Below, piece after piece: positions 34,276-45,333 of a stretch of 64,000 nucleotides of DNA. The translations under genes were made by a program, and so were the position numbers. Source of the DNA: Fraxinus americana (taxonomy: Eukaryota; Streptophyta; Magnoliopsida; Lamiales; Oleaceae); NCBI GenBank assembly GCA_035079005.1, contig CM068712.1:35171639-35235638 (forward strand), given 5' to 3'. How positions within the stretch are numbered: the first letter of the stretch is position 1; each line of letters starts with the position of its first letter. The notes under the pieces are model-generated. The model worked only from the letters and a program-made list of their open reading frames with translations. It was not told the origin of the DNA and did not search any database.

Positions 34276-35354
34276 TAGGAATGGATGCAGTCTGATTGAA
34301 TCCTATTATGAAGGAAATCGAATCGAAATCAATAAGAATCTTAGAAATAGAACCACTGGTTCCATGTCCAACTATAAAACCCACTTTGAACCGAATCAAT
34401 CAGTTCAGATTCAAATTCGGTCCGATTCTTTATATTGAAAATTATATAAATAAAGTATAAAACTATTTGTCAAATTGAAAATGGACAAAAACAGAATATG
34501 AAACTAGTTGTCATTATTGTAATCTAACAATACAAAAAATCAATCAAACAATATAACAAACAAAAATCTATTCCAAATTTAAAGATCAACTCATAAAGGT
34601 GGAAACGATGATAAATTATTAAACAAAGCATAGTCGATAAAATTGGATCGAAAATTATTTACGTATATGTGAGTGTATTAAAAATCAATTGTGCTACATG
34701 CACATCACCACTTACAGATTTGTTAACCAACAGATATGTGATATGATTTGATTGGATTATAATCTCATTAACCAATAAAGAAATAACTTTTCCACTTTCT
34801 TTTTATCATCTGATTAATCTGTAAAAGATTATGTAAATGTTGATGTACAACAAGTATTTTTCATAAATAAAAAAAAAAATACATACTGATTATCTTTAAG
34901 AATTCCCAAGGATCTTGATTCTTGATGACCGACCACTTTGGAAATAACAAGAAATTTGAATTATTATGCTTATTGAATTAAAAATATATTTTCCCTATTG
35001 CGTTGCAGTAAAACTAAGAATTTGTATAGTATTTATAAAATTATTTTGATTACCAATTGGGTTTTGCTGTAAAGAAAAGAAGAATAATGTGAAAAATAAA
35101 ATTTTGACTTCAGATAATTTTGAGATCACTAGTTCAAAAATTTGGTGCATCTTGGTACAATACACTAGCAAAAAGAGAAACTCGAAAAAATTGAATTCAC
35201 TATTAATTCTCAAGACAGTACCAAAAACCATGTCAAAACCAATCAATTCTCGATGCGTGGTACCAAAATTGATCCATTTAATAGACGAATCAAAGTCGAA
35301 CTATCTAGTTCCATTTGGTTCCAATCCGGTTTCGGGAAAAAATATCCACCTCTA
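34276..35354. mobile_element. hAT-like non-autonomous element, 1.08 kb
   Basis: The ends TAGGAATGGATGCAG and (inverse) TAGAGGTGGATATTT fit degenerate hAT termini. Flanks actattag (34268-34275) and attattag (35355-35362) match at 7 of 8 bases. Subterminal words such as ggttcca, gaaccgaatc and ggtccgattc face each other at the two ends, as in the hAT at 23055. The minus ORF 34995-35246 is low complexity. It is older than the element at 23055. Confidence 0.6.
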
Positions 35355-35664
35355 ATTATTAGAATAACATTAAAAAAAAAAAAAACTTGTTTGTCATTCA
35401 TAAATTTAAGTAACTAAAAAATAAGTCATGAATATTTTTTCCTAAAGTGGTAATAATTTTGAATGTTAAAATAAGAATTCGACGAAAAAATTGGAAAATA
35501 TAAATACGACCTTTGGTGTGAATATAAAGAATAATGTAGCTGTACAATTAGCTTGACAACTTGTAAATTGTCAAGATTCATGTTGCTGATTTAAAAAAAT
35601 ATTTTTAAAATGGATGAATTAATGCGTAAAGTTGCAAGGAAGCACAATTAACATAATTGGAATA

Positions 35665-36343
35665 TGTTATATGTGTGCTTAACATCTATTGTGTCGGCCC
35701 AATGATGAAGCCCAACCTTCACAGCCCATTACTTGTATTTTGAGTGTGACCCGGTTTTGGCCCACATATGTGTAATCTCGCATTTTCTGGTTATGCGACT
35801 TTGGTCTGTTAAGTGAATGACTGAGATTGTAACACGTGGCTGTGGCTGGACCGCTGGATGCATGATGACTATACATATTTGAGACTCTTCCATTGTTTGA
35901 ATGATCAGTTCATTTTCTAGGGTTTGCTCTCGATATTCCTCTCTCTGTGTGTATTCTCTCTTTTGATGAAAAAACCTTTTGTTTTCATCTTGTAATCTTG
36001 AGGTTAGATAATCTTGGTGATATCTTTGTATAGATTACAATTCTGGTGTGATTCCTGTGTTCTCGGTGAGCACAGATCTGGGTTACTGTGTGTAATCTGT
36101 AAAAGAGAGAAATAGCGAGATTTGGGCTGAGGTTTTGAGTCGAGTGATTCTTTTTGGGTCTCTAATCTGTACTTGATAAACTTTGTTGGATTCTAGTGGA
36201 TTAGAGCGATAATCACTCCGGTGTATGCTCAACGGGTGAGTAGCCATTTTGTGGTGAACATCCGGGCTTTAAGGCGAAAATTCTTTGTGTTGTGGTTTGT
36301 TCTTTGTTATTCTTTGGTAATTTTGGGACTGTAAATACCAACA
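35665..36343 (+). repeat. 5' LTR of the copia element
   Basis: Begins TGTTATATGTGTGC and ends GTAAATACCAACA. Same length as its partner at 40992-41670. Confidence 0.95.
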
Positions 36344-36344
36344 G

Positions 36345-36356
36345 TGGTATCAGAGC
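36345..36356 (+). promoter_or_regulatory. Primer binding site, initiator tRNA-Met
   Basis: TGGTATCAGAGC one base after the 5' LTR. Confidence 0.93.
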
Positions 36357-36886
36357 ACTCGATTTTTTGGAAACCCTTGATCTGAAACCCTTTGGTTTTT
36401 CTTTGGAAATTTGGTTGCTGATTCTTTACGGATCTATTCAGAGGAGACTAAATCTTCACTTTTCTGGAAAGTAAAATAGTCTGGTTTTCACTATTTTACA
36501 CTATTGCACTGAGACGCGTATGGTAACGAATTTCTAAACCCTAACTCTGTTGTTTTCTTTCGAAACTTCAGTTGACTGTGTCTTCTTGGTTGGAACCCAC
36601 TTTGATCTTCCTTTGTCTAGGGTTTCATAAGAGAACCCTAGAATCTGAGGGGACAAGGTTTAACGGCTCCTTCAAGATTATCATCCATCTGTATCTTTGT
36701 TAGCTGATAAAACTTCGTGATGTGATTTTTTTTGTTACATGACAATTTGCTCTCTCTGTTTATGTGCATAAGTGTTATTTACTTGTGAAGATTAATTGTC
36801 TTTTAACACTGGATGTGTACTCTGCTATAATCTCATTCAATCTTGATACTTGTTTACTACTGTTTTGCATCATACTGTTAATTCAT

Positions 36887-39800
36887 ATGGCAAGTTCTAA
36901 GATTGACATAGAAATTTGGAATGCTAAGGGTGATTTTAGTCTCTGGAGTAAAAAAATGAAAGTCTTATTGTTTCAACAAAAATGTGTTAGAGCTTTAGAT
37001 GAGACTTGGGGTGATGAAATCACTGAAACCAAAAGGATTGAACAAACTGAAATTGCTTGGAGTACTATATTCCTGCATTTATCAGACAATGCGATTAGAG
37101 AAGTAGGTGACACTACCACTGCAGCTGAAATTTGGACTCAACTTGAATCTTTATTCAAAACCAAAACTCTTCCCAATAAATGTTACTTGTGGAAACAGTT
37201 TTTCAGTTTTAAGTTTGATTCTAATTGTGATCTTGAAACAAACTTGGACAGATTTAATAGACTGACCCAAGATCTCACAAATAGTGGTGAGACCTTATCT
37301 GACAATCAGAAATCTGTAGCATTATTATTATCTTTGCCTGAAAAATATAAGGAACTTAAAAATGCTCTTGAATATGGTAGAACCTCTATTACTGTTAATG
37401 ATGTTGTGTCTTCTTTAAGGAATAAAGAACTTGAGTTCAAAACTGATTCAAAAACCTCCAATATTGGAGTTGGGTACAACATAAAAGGCAGTTATTCCTT
37501 CAAAAGAACAACAACCATTTTTCAAATAAAAATTCTTGGAAATCAAAAGAGCATACTGGAAACTTTTCAAAAGGCAAACCTAAGTTCAATAAATTTGACA
37601 ATAAGGCTGAAGGAAAAACATGTTATTTCTGTGGTAAAATGGGTCACTATATAAAAGACTGTCACAAGAGAATGAATAAACTGAAAAACTGCAATAAAGT
37701 GGATGGTGAAGCTGCAGTAGCTTATGAGGAAGCTGCAGCCACTAATGGGCAAGTCTATGTGACTTGTCACTCATCTGTTGGAGATGAATGGATCCTAGAT
37801 TCAGGATGTACTTTTCATATGACACCATGTAAGAAGTACTTTACTGAATTCTTATAAACAAATGGAGGACAAGTAATAATGGGAAATGATTTTTCTTGCA
37901 AAATTAAGGAAATTGGAAAAATTGTTTTGAAACTTGAAAATGGGAATGATCTGATTCTGAATAAGATCAGATACATCCCTATCTTAAAGAGAAATTTAAT
38001 CTCTTTAGGCACACTTGATGATGAAGGCTTTAACACAATTATAAATAAAGGCACCTTGATTCTTCAAAAAAATGCTGCTGAAATTGATCAAATTTCTAAA
38101 TCAAATGGAATTTACACTCTGAGAGCTTTACAATAAATAAATCAGTCCATTGCAGCTGCAGTCACACTGTCTGATAAATCTGATCTATGGCATAAAAGGT
38201 TAGGCCATATAAGTGATAAGAATCTGCATATTCTTAAGAAACAAGGACACTTAGGAAATGAAAATTTTGAATCATTCTGTGAGCATTGCATATATGGTAA
38301 ACAGAAGAAACTGCCTTTTACTGCAGGAAGACATAAATCCAAATTTATACTTGATTATCTGCATGCTGATCTTTGGGGACCAGCTTCTGTGAATACTTAT
38401 TCTGGTTTCAAATGCTATCTTCTGATTGGTGATGACTTGTCTAGGAAAAGTTGGGTCCTCCTTTTGAAAAACAAATCTGATACTTTTCAAAATTTTGTTA
38501 CTTGGAAAACTCTTGTTGAAAATCAAGTAAATAGGAAGATTAAAACCCTTAGAACTGACAATGACCTTGAATTTTGCAATGAGGAATTTGATAATTTCTG
38601 CAAAGACAATGGGATTCTCAGGCATAGAACTGTAGTATATACCCCACAACAGAATGGTCTAGCTGAGAGGATGAACATGACTCTGTTAGAGAGAGTTAGG
38701 TGTATGTTGACTAGTTCAGGTCTTCCAAAATTATTTTAGGGAGAAGCTGTCAAAACTGCCTCATATCTCATAAATAAATGCCCCACCAAATCCTTGAACT
38801 ATGACACCCCTGACCAGGTTTGGAATGGACTGCCTGTTGACTATTCTAGACTTAAGACCTTTGGCTGTTCTGCCTATATACATCAAAATGAAGGTAAACT
38901 GGAGCCTAGGTCCATTAAAGGTGTTTTCTTGGGGTATGGTGAAGGTTCAAAGGATATAGGGTCTGGTTGAAGGATCAGGGAGGTTATAGAGTCACTATAA
39001 GTAGAAATGTTGTCTTTAATGAACTAGACATGCATTGCCTAAAAGGAAAAGAGTCTACTCCAATTGAAACTGATCAGAATACAAGCATTACTCAAACAGA
39101 ATTTTCTCCAACTGTTTTTGATACTGGAAATGAAGATCAGTTCCAGGTGGAGAATGAACCTGAGCAGGATACTTCTGAACCTGATTTTGAAACTGAGCCT
39201 GACCATCATATTAACCCTTTAGAAGATTACCTTTTGGCCAGAGATAGAACCAGGAGGGAGATTAGACCACCTGTTAGGTACAGTGAACCTGATTTTATTA
39301 CTGCTCTTAGTACTATAGGATCTTTGGAAGGTGATCCTACCTCTTATGAAGAGGATGTTGAAGGAAAAAATGCTAATATGTGGCTTGAAGCCATGAAGGA
39401 TGAGATGTTGTCTTTAGAAAAGAATAACACTTGGGCATTAGTCAATAAACCAAAAGGGGTTAAAGTCATTGACTGCAAATGGATCTTTAAGGTCAAAGAA
39501 GGAGACCCTAAGGATGGTAGTGTTAGATTCAAGGCCAGGCTGGTTGCTAAGGGGTTTAACCAAAGGGAGGGAATTGACTATAATGAAATTTTTTCTCCGG
39601 TAGTCAAATATACTTCTATTAGAATTCTGTTATCTATTGTCTCTCAATATGATTTTGAATTGGAACAATTAGATGTGAAAACTACTTTCTTGCATGGTAA
39701 TTTGGATAAAAAAAAATTTATGAGTCAATCAAAAGGTTTTGAACAAAAGGGTAAAGAAAATTGGGTGTGTTTTCTGAAAAAGTCTCTCTATGGTTTAAAA

Positions 39801-40835
39801 GAAGCACCTCGACAATGGTATATCAGATTTGATACTTTCATCAAAAGCCTTGACTTTAATAGAAATGAATATGATCCATGTTTTTACTATAAAGGAAAAG
39901 GAGGTCCAAATTCTTATTATCTTTTGCTGTATGTGGATGACATGTTGTTGGCTGGTTATGATGTTGATGAAATTAATAACATCAAGCAAAAACTTAAGCA
40001 AGAATTTGAGATGAAGGATCTAGGTCCTGCTAAGAGGATCCTAGGTATGGAGATTAGAAGAAACAGATCTGATCACACAATTTTTCTTACACAACAGGTT
40101 TATATCTTAAAGATGTTAACTAGATTTTCTAAGAATGATGCTAAAGGTGTTACTTTACCACTTGCCAGTCACTTTAAATTTTCTGTGGAACAATGCCCTA
40201 AATCTGAAATTGAAAGAAGTAGAATGGATAAAATTCCCTATGCAAATGCTATTTGTTCTGTTATGTATGTCATGGTCTGCACAAGACCTGATCTTGCCTT
40301 TGCCATAAGCACGTTAAGTAGATATATGAGCAATCCTGGTGAATATCATTGGGAAGCATTAAAATAGTTGCTGAAATACTTAAAAGGAACTTCTGATCTG
40401 GGTTTAATGTTCTGTAAAGGTGAAACTGAAATTCAACTTAAAGGTTTTGTTGATTCTGATTTTGCTGGTAATTGTGACAATAGAAAATCTACTTCTGCCT
40501 ATGTTTTTACTGTGAATAATACTTGTGTTAGCTGGAAATCTCAACTGCAAAAAATTGTAGCCCATTCCACTACAGAGGTTGAGTACATTGCAGCCTCAGA
40601 TGCTGTTAAGGAAGGTATTTGGTTAAAAAATTTATTGGATGAAATTGGCTTATCTGGTAATGATACTACTGTTTTCTCTGATAGTCAATCTGCAATACAT
40701 TTTAGTAGAAATCTAGTCTTTCATGATAGGACAAAACATATTGATGTTAAATTTCATTTCATAAGAGATGTTATTGAAAAGGAAATTATTAAAATTGAGA
40801 AGATTTCTACTAAGTGTAATCCAGCAGATATGTGA
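36887..40835 (+). pseudogene. Copia gag-pol, broken
   Basis: The likely start ATG at 36887 gives MASSKIDIEIWNAKGDFSLW, a copia gag. A frame change near 37500 is needed to reach the zinc knuckle CYFCGKMGHYIKDC (37621-37662). Protease WILDSGCTFHMTP follows, then a stop at 37855-37857. The GAG-pre-integrase and integrase core follow (LWHKRLGHIS; DYLHADLWGP; YTPQQNGLAERMN), with stops at 38134-38136 and 38737-38739 and a frame change near 38965. RT is open over 466 codons (38967-40367) with WIFKVKEG, ARLVAKGFNQ and YVDDM. A TAG at 40365-40367 precedes RNase H (DSDFAGN, HSTTEVEY, KHIDVKFHFIRD), and the last TGA at 40833-40835 sits where most relatives have tryptophan. It would make the virus-like particle and copy the RNA if intact. 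Confidence 0.92.
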
Positions 40836-40977
40836 ACCAAAATACTTCCTTTATATAAATTTAGGGATTGTTTAAATCTTCTAAATATTGTTACTAACTA
40901 ATTCTTTTGCAGGTACAAGAGCAAATGAAACCGGAGGAGGAGTTAACCTCTAATCCACATGAAACCCGAAGATGTCA

Positions 40978-40991
40978 AGCAAGGTGGAGAT
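40978..40991 (+). promoter_or_regulatory. Polypurine tract of the copia element
   Basis: gcaaggtggagat immediately before the 3' LTR, the usual copia plus-strand primer. Confidence 0.8.
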
Positions 40992-41670
40992 TGTTATATG
41001 TGTGCTTAACATCTATTGTGTTGGCCCAATGATGAAGCCCAACCTTCACAGCCCATTACTTGTATTTTGAGTGTGACCCGGTTTTGGCCCACATATGTGT
41101 AATCTCGCGTTTTCTAGTTATGCGACTTTGGTCTGTTAAGTGAATGGCTGAGATTGTGACACATGGCTGTGGCTGGACCGCTGGATGCATGATGACTATA
41201 CATATTCGAGACTCTTCCATTGTTTGAATGATCAGTTCATGTTCTAGGGTTTGTTCTCGATATTCTTCTCTCTGTGTGTATTCTCTCTTTTGATGAAAAA
41301 ACCTTTTGTTTTCATCTTGTAATCTTGAGGTTAGATAATCTTGGTGATATCTTTGTATAGATTATGATTCTGGTGTGATTCCTGTGTTCTCGGTGAGCAC
41401 AGATCTGGGTTACTGTGTGTAATCTGTAAAAGAGAGAAATAGCGAGATTTGGGCTGAGGGTTTGAGTCGAGTGATTCTTTTTGGGTCTCTGATCTGTACT
41501 TGATAAACTTTGTTGGATTCTAGTGGATTAGAGCGATAATCACTCCGGTGTATGCTCAACGGGTGAGTAGCCATTTTGTGGTGAACATCCGGGCTTTAAG
41601 GCGAAAATTCTTTGTGTTGTGGTTTGTTCTTTGTTATTCTTTGGTAATTTTGGGACTGTAAATACCAACA
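40992..41670 (+). repeat. 3' LTR of the copia element
   Basis: Same 679-bp length as the 5' LTR, about 98 percent identical by eye; ends GTAAATACCAACA before the target duplication gaata. Confidence 0.95.
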
Positions 41671-41675
41671 GAATA

Positions 41676-42206
41676 TAAATAGCCCACTAAAAGCAGTTTC
41701 AAAGATCAAATTTGCCCCACTTGTGAAACAATCATGTTAAAAACAAACATCAGTGTGTGTTTAATGCATATTTTTTAGGAGAGAATGCATTTTTTTTGTG
41801 ATGTGATGATGAATATGTGGTTAAAAAAGAAGGAAAAGTTATTGATATGATGAAAAATATTATTTTATTGAAAAATGTGTGATTGAAAATGAGTAGAAAA
41901 ATAAGAATTAAAATGAGAATGTGGTTCAAACAGTAACTACGAAAATACCCATGTATTTTTCATTTCATTATTACCATGTTTGATGACGACTATACGTTAT
42001 CCTCGTCTAAATCCAACCAACCATCCGTCCAAAAAACTTTAAAAAAAAATCTCAAATCCACGAAAATATGAACCAAACAAAAACCCAAGAAAATTGAAAT
42101 CCAAAAAAAAAAGGAAAAAAAGAAATAGAAACACTTCCTGTGATCAAAATCTTCTCGCCATTTGTGCTCATCTCCCGTTCTCTCTCTCTCTCTCTTCAAT
42201 CGTTCA
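41676..42206. other. Upstream region of TLP18.3 with a dispersed repeat
   Basis: 41735-41930 belongs to the dispersed AT-rich repeat seen near 19870-20160 and 7780-7905. A (CT)n run at 42180-42195 lies just upstream of the TLP18.3 start, in the likely 5' UTR. Confidence 0.5.
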
Positions 42207-44552
42207 ATGGAAACCATTCTCTTCCCTCACTCTTTCTGTCCACTTTTCAAGGCTCCTCCTTTTTCATCTCCCTCTATTCAACCCAAATCAAGTTCTTGGC
42301 TCAAACCCATTTGCTGCACCCTCAGAAAACAATCTGTTGAAAAATCTTTTACCACACCCACAAGTTGGTTTTCTCAAGTGCATCACGGATTAGCAGCACT
42401 TGCCATTTCTTTGGCACTAAACTTTTGCCCAATACTGCCTAATGAAGCTGCATTAGCATCTGAATTTGATGTTTTAAATGATGGTCCTCCAAAGGATACA
42501 TACGTCGTTGATGATGCAGGTGTGCTCAATCGTGTGACGAAGTCTGATTTGAAGAGATTGTTGTCGGATTTGGAGTCAAGAAAAGGCTACCACATTAACT
42601 TTGTCACTGTCCGCAAGCTCACTGTAAGTGTTTCTATTTGTTTTGCTGCATGTGTTGTTGTTGTTGTTGTCAGGATTAATATATCTTATTGGAATGAATT
42701 AGATTCTGTGAATGTGTGTACTGTGATAAAGTTGTTGCCGGGTGGTTTTAGATCTAAGAATGTCTAGGAAGGGAACACATTTATTCATTTAAATTTAGTC
42801 TTCAACTCGCTCTCACTTGCAGGCTAGATTCTTCTTTTATTTTTTTTTTTTTTGTGTAATTTGCATAAATGGGAGGCGAAGTGTTGTCACAACCCCTTGG
42901 GTAGAACACACCCTCAAAAGCTAGCTATTAAGAGAAGGGTGTCCAAAGGGTTATAAAGTCCACATCTTCAGCCTAAACTTCCGATGTGGGATTAGGTGCC
43001 CATCCACCCTAATGGAAACCAGCCTAAACTTCTGATGTGGGATTAGGTGCCCATCCACTCTAATGGAAACCATGACAAACCACCACGCTTCCGACTCGAC
43101 GTCCACGTCCAACAGGTGCCCATACACCCTAAGCTTTCCCCGAGCCGGAAGACATGGCTGTGCACTAGCCGTTGACTAGTCCCGGCTGAACACTGCAATG
43201 CCGACGTCACCATTCGTGGTGCCTGCTCTGATACCAATATCACAATCCCTTGTGTAGAACTCATCCTCAAAAGCTAGCTATTAAGGGAAGAGTGCTCAAA
43301 GGGTTATAAAGCCCACATCTTCAGCCTAAACTTCCGACGTGGGATTAGGTGCCCATACACCCCAATGGAAACCATGACATGTGTGTAACTAAGAAGTATA
43401 AATTGTTAGAAAGGGGCCACCTTTAGTTGTTTAAATTTAGTCTTCAACACTGACTTGTTCATGTTCTTTGCCAAAGAGCAAAGCCGATGCATTTGAGTAT
43501 GCTGACCAAGTTCTTGAACGCTGGTATCCAACCGTAGAAGAAGGCTCCAACAAGGGAATAGTTGTACTTATTACCAGTCAAAAGGAAGGTGCAGTTACAG
43601 GTGGCCCTGATTTTGTCAAGGCTGTTGGCGATGCCATTCTTGATGCCACTGTATCGGAGAATCTTCCAGGTATCGAGTCCTCTTCTATTATATCCAAATT
43701 GTGATGAGTGTGCTAAAATCTTGTTTATAGGAATAGATAGTTGAGTACATAGGTTCACACTTCTCATGGACGTGTTTATGCTTGACGACACTTTGAAATT
43801 CCGTGAATCCTTTTTGTTGCTGGATGAAACTAGCAGCATTAAGAGGATATCGTGGAAAGACATCAACATGTGACTTCGGAAATTCTTCAACTACTATAAA
43901 AGTGCTTAGAGAGTTTTCTCCTCTTTTAGTAGATAAATGATGATATTCAACCAATTCGGGGAGGTTACACTTAACACTGGATATTGTGGTCAACTGTGCA
44001 TAGATAATTGACTTTTAGTGCATTTCTCTATACTCCTGGTGGATGGAATTTGCCTAGGTGGATTTTCATTCTTTACATTACTGATAATACTATGGGAGAA
44101 TTGAAATCTGAAAACATGTGATGCCTCTGATGGGCTATTGCTGGCAATTACTGTATTGGCTTCTACTTCTCTAGTCGTACAAATCGATCTTTACATGGAT
44201 TATATCGGCGCACATATTTAAGCAAGTGTTTGAAATACTATAAAATCATTAACAATGACATCTTAAGAGTATCCTCAATGATATTATTGAATTATCTTTT
44301 GTAGTCCTAGCCACGGAAGAGAAGTACAATGAAGCACTATTGAGTGCTGCTAAACGGCTTGTAGCTGCCATTGACAGGCTTCCTGATACTGGTGGCCCCC
44401 AGTTTAAGGACAACAAAAGAGAATCTAACTTCAAAACCAGGGAAGAGACAGAGGAGAAACGAGGGCAATTCACACTTGTAGTTGGAGGTTTGTTAGTGAT
44501 TGCTTTTGTTGTTCCTATGGCACAATACTATGCTTATGTCTCAAAGAAATGA
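42207..44552 (+). CDS. TLP18.3: Thylakoid lumen protein TLP18.3 (TPM domain)
   Basis: TLP18.3 is an acid phosphatase-like TPM-domain protein of the thylakoid that helps photosystem II repair and reassembly under light stress. Three exons (42207-42623, 43477-43669, 44305-44552) join in frame to 285 residues, the usual length, with GT-AG introns. The N-terminus is serine- and proline-rich (chloroplast transit), followed by a hydrophobic stretch and ANEAALAS-like site for lumen transfer (LPNEAALASEF). The TPM domain starts at DTYVVDDAGVLNRVTKSDL and includes NKGIVVLITSQKEG and LDATVSENLPVLATEEKYNE. A C-terminal membrane segment (FTLVVGGLLVIAFVVPMAQY) ends the protein. A 495-bp TRIM retroelement sits inside intron 1. 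Close match to the family by eye. Confidence 0.94.
42885..43379 (-). mobile_element. TRIM retroelement in intron 1 of TLP18.3
   Basis: Two short direct repeats (42885-43077 and 43238-43379) act as LTRs: TGTCACAACCCC... or TATCACAATCCC... to ATGACA. A 160-bp core without coding lies between them. Next to the second LTR, GCTCTGATACCA (43225-43236) is the complement of a tRNA-Met primer site, so the element points to the minus strand. Flanks agtgt and tgtgt match at 4 of 5. The first LTR has an internal 51-bp duplication (42970-43020, 43021-43071). This fits a terminal-repeat retrotransposon in miniature, which depends on other elements' enzymes. Confidence 0.82.
43225..43236 (-). promoter_or_regulatory. 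Primer binding site of the TRIM element
   Basis: The minus strand reads TGGTATCAGAGC, one base inside the LTR at 43238. Confidence 0.8.
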
Positions 44553-45328
44553 AATTATTCCATCTTTTTCTTATCTGGATTTTTTATATCTCTTAGAGCT
44601 GAGCGAATGTATAAAATGTTCTCCAAATCTTCATGTGGAATTCTTAATATTTATAACCTTGAATTGGCAAAATAGAACATCAACTTGAACTTCTTTCTTT
44701 TTTCTTTCTCATTTTCGTTTCATGCAAGGTCCATTTAGCTTTCATTCCAATCAGTAACCTTAGATGATTCTTATCATTAAGAATTTTCTGTGGACATTGA
44801 AAGTCATAAGTCTGGAAGTTCAATCAGACATAAATTGTAGTAACATGATATAATGAAAGTATCATGGACCAAGATCTCTTATAAAACCCATTTATGTATT
44901 TTTGTGAAACCAATAGTTGTTGATTGGAACCTTGAAACTTCAACACACATATATGGGGAATGCATTTATGCTACAAGAAACTATAAAGTTAGATGAACAC
45001 ACAAATTTTATCCTTACCTTTCCACCATGCATTATTCTGGAGAAGAATACCTCAATAACTAAATCATTAATAGAGTGAGATCTCTGTATGCATTAATAAA
45101 TATGAAACATGTAAAGCAGTCGTTGCAGGCTGCAGCATTTCTGAACTGAAAACAAATACATCTTAACTAGAAAAATTAAAAAAGGGAGAAGCTGAAGTCA
45201 GGGGGAAAAATAGCAGAATTTGTCTCTTTGTATTTTTTGGAAATGCAACATAATTTTTATTGGGAAATATTTACTTAAAGGATATATGAATATGCCCAGT
45301 CACAAAACCTCCCAGTTGGTTTCTGTGA
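44553..45328. other. Spacer after TLP18.3, no gene seen
   Basis: AT-rich sequence with the 3' UTR of TLP18.3. No coding region or transposon end recognised. Confidence 0.5.
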
Positions 45329-45333
45329 GTAAG

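Larger units (their letters stand above)
35665..41670 (+). mobile_element. Complete Ty1/copia retrotransposon, 6.0 kb, target duplication gaata
   Basis: Two 679-bp LTRs (35665-36343, 40992-41670) bracket a tRNA-Met primer site, gag, protease, integrase, RT, RNase H and a purine-rich tract, in copia order. The flanking gaata is exact (35660-35664, 41671-41675). By eye the LTRs differ at about 14 positions (about 2 percent), so insertion was fairly recent. The coding region nevertheless has at least five stops and two frameshifts. Confidence 0.95.

Noticed and set aside
43225..43236. Possible tRNA gene fragment (GCTCTGATACCA)
   Set aside because: Only 12 bases, next to an LTR; it is a primer binding site. 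The same applies at 3730, 36345, 48985 and 62434; no full tRNA was seen in the window.
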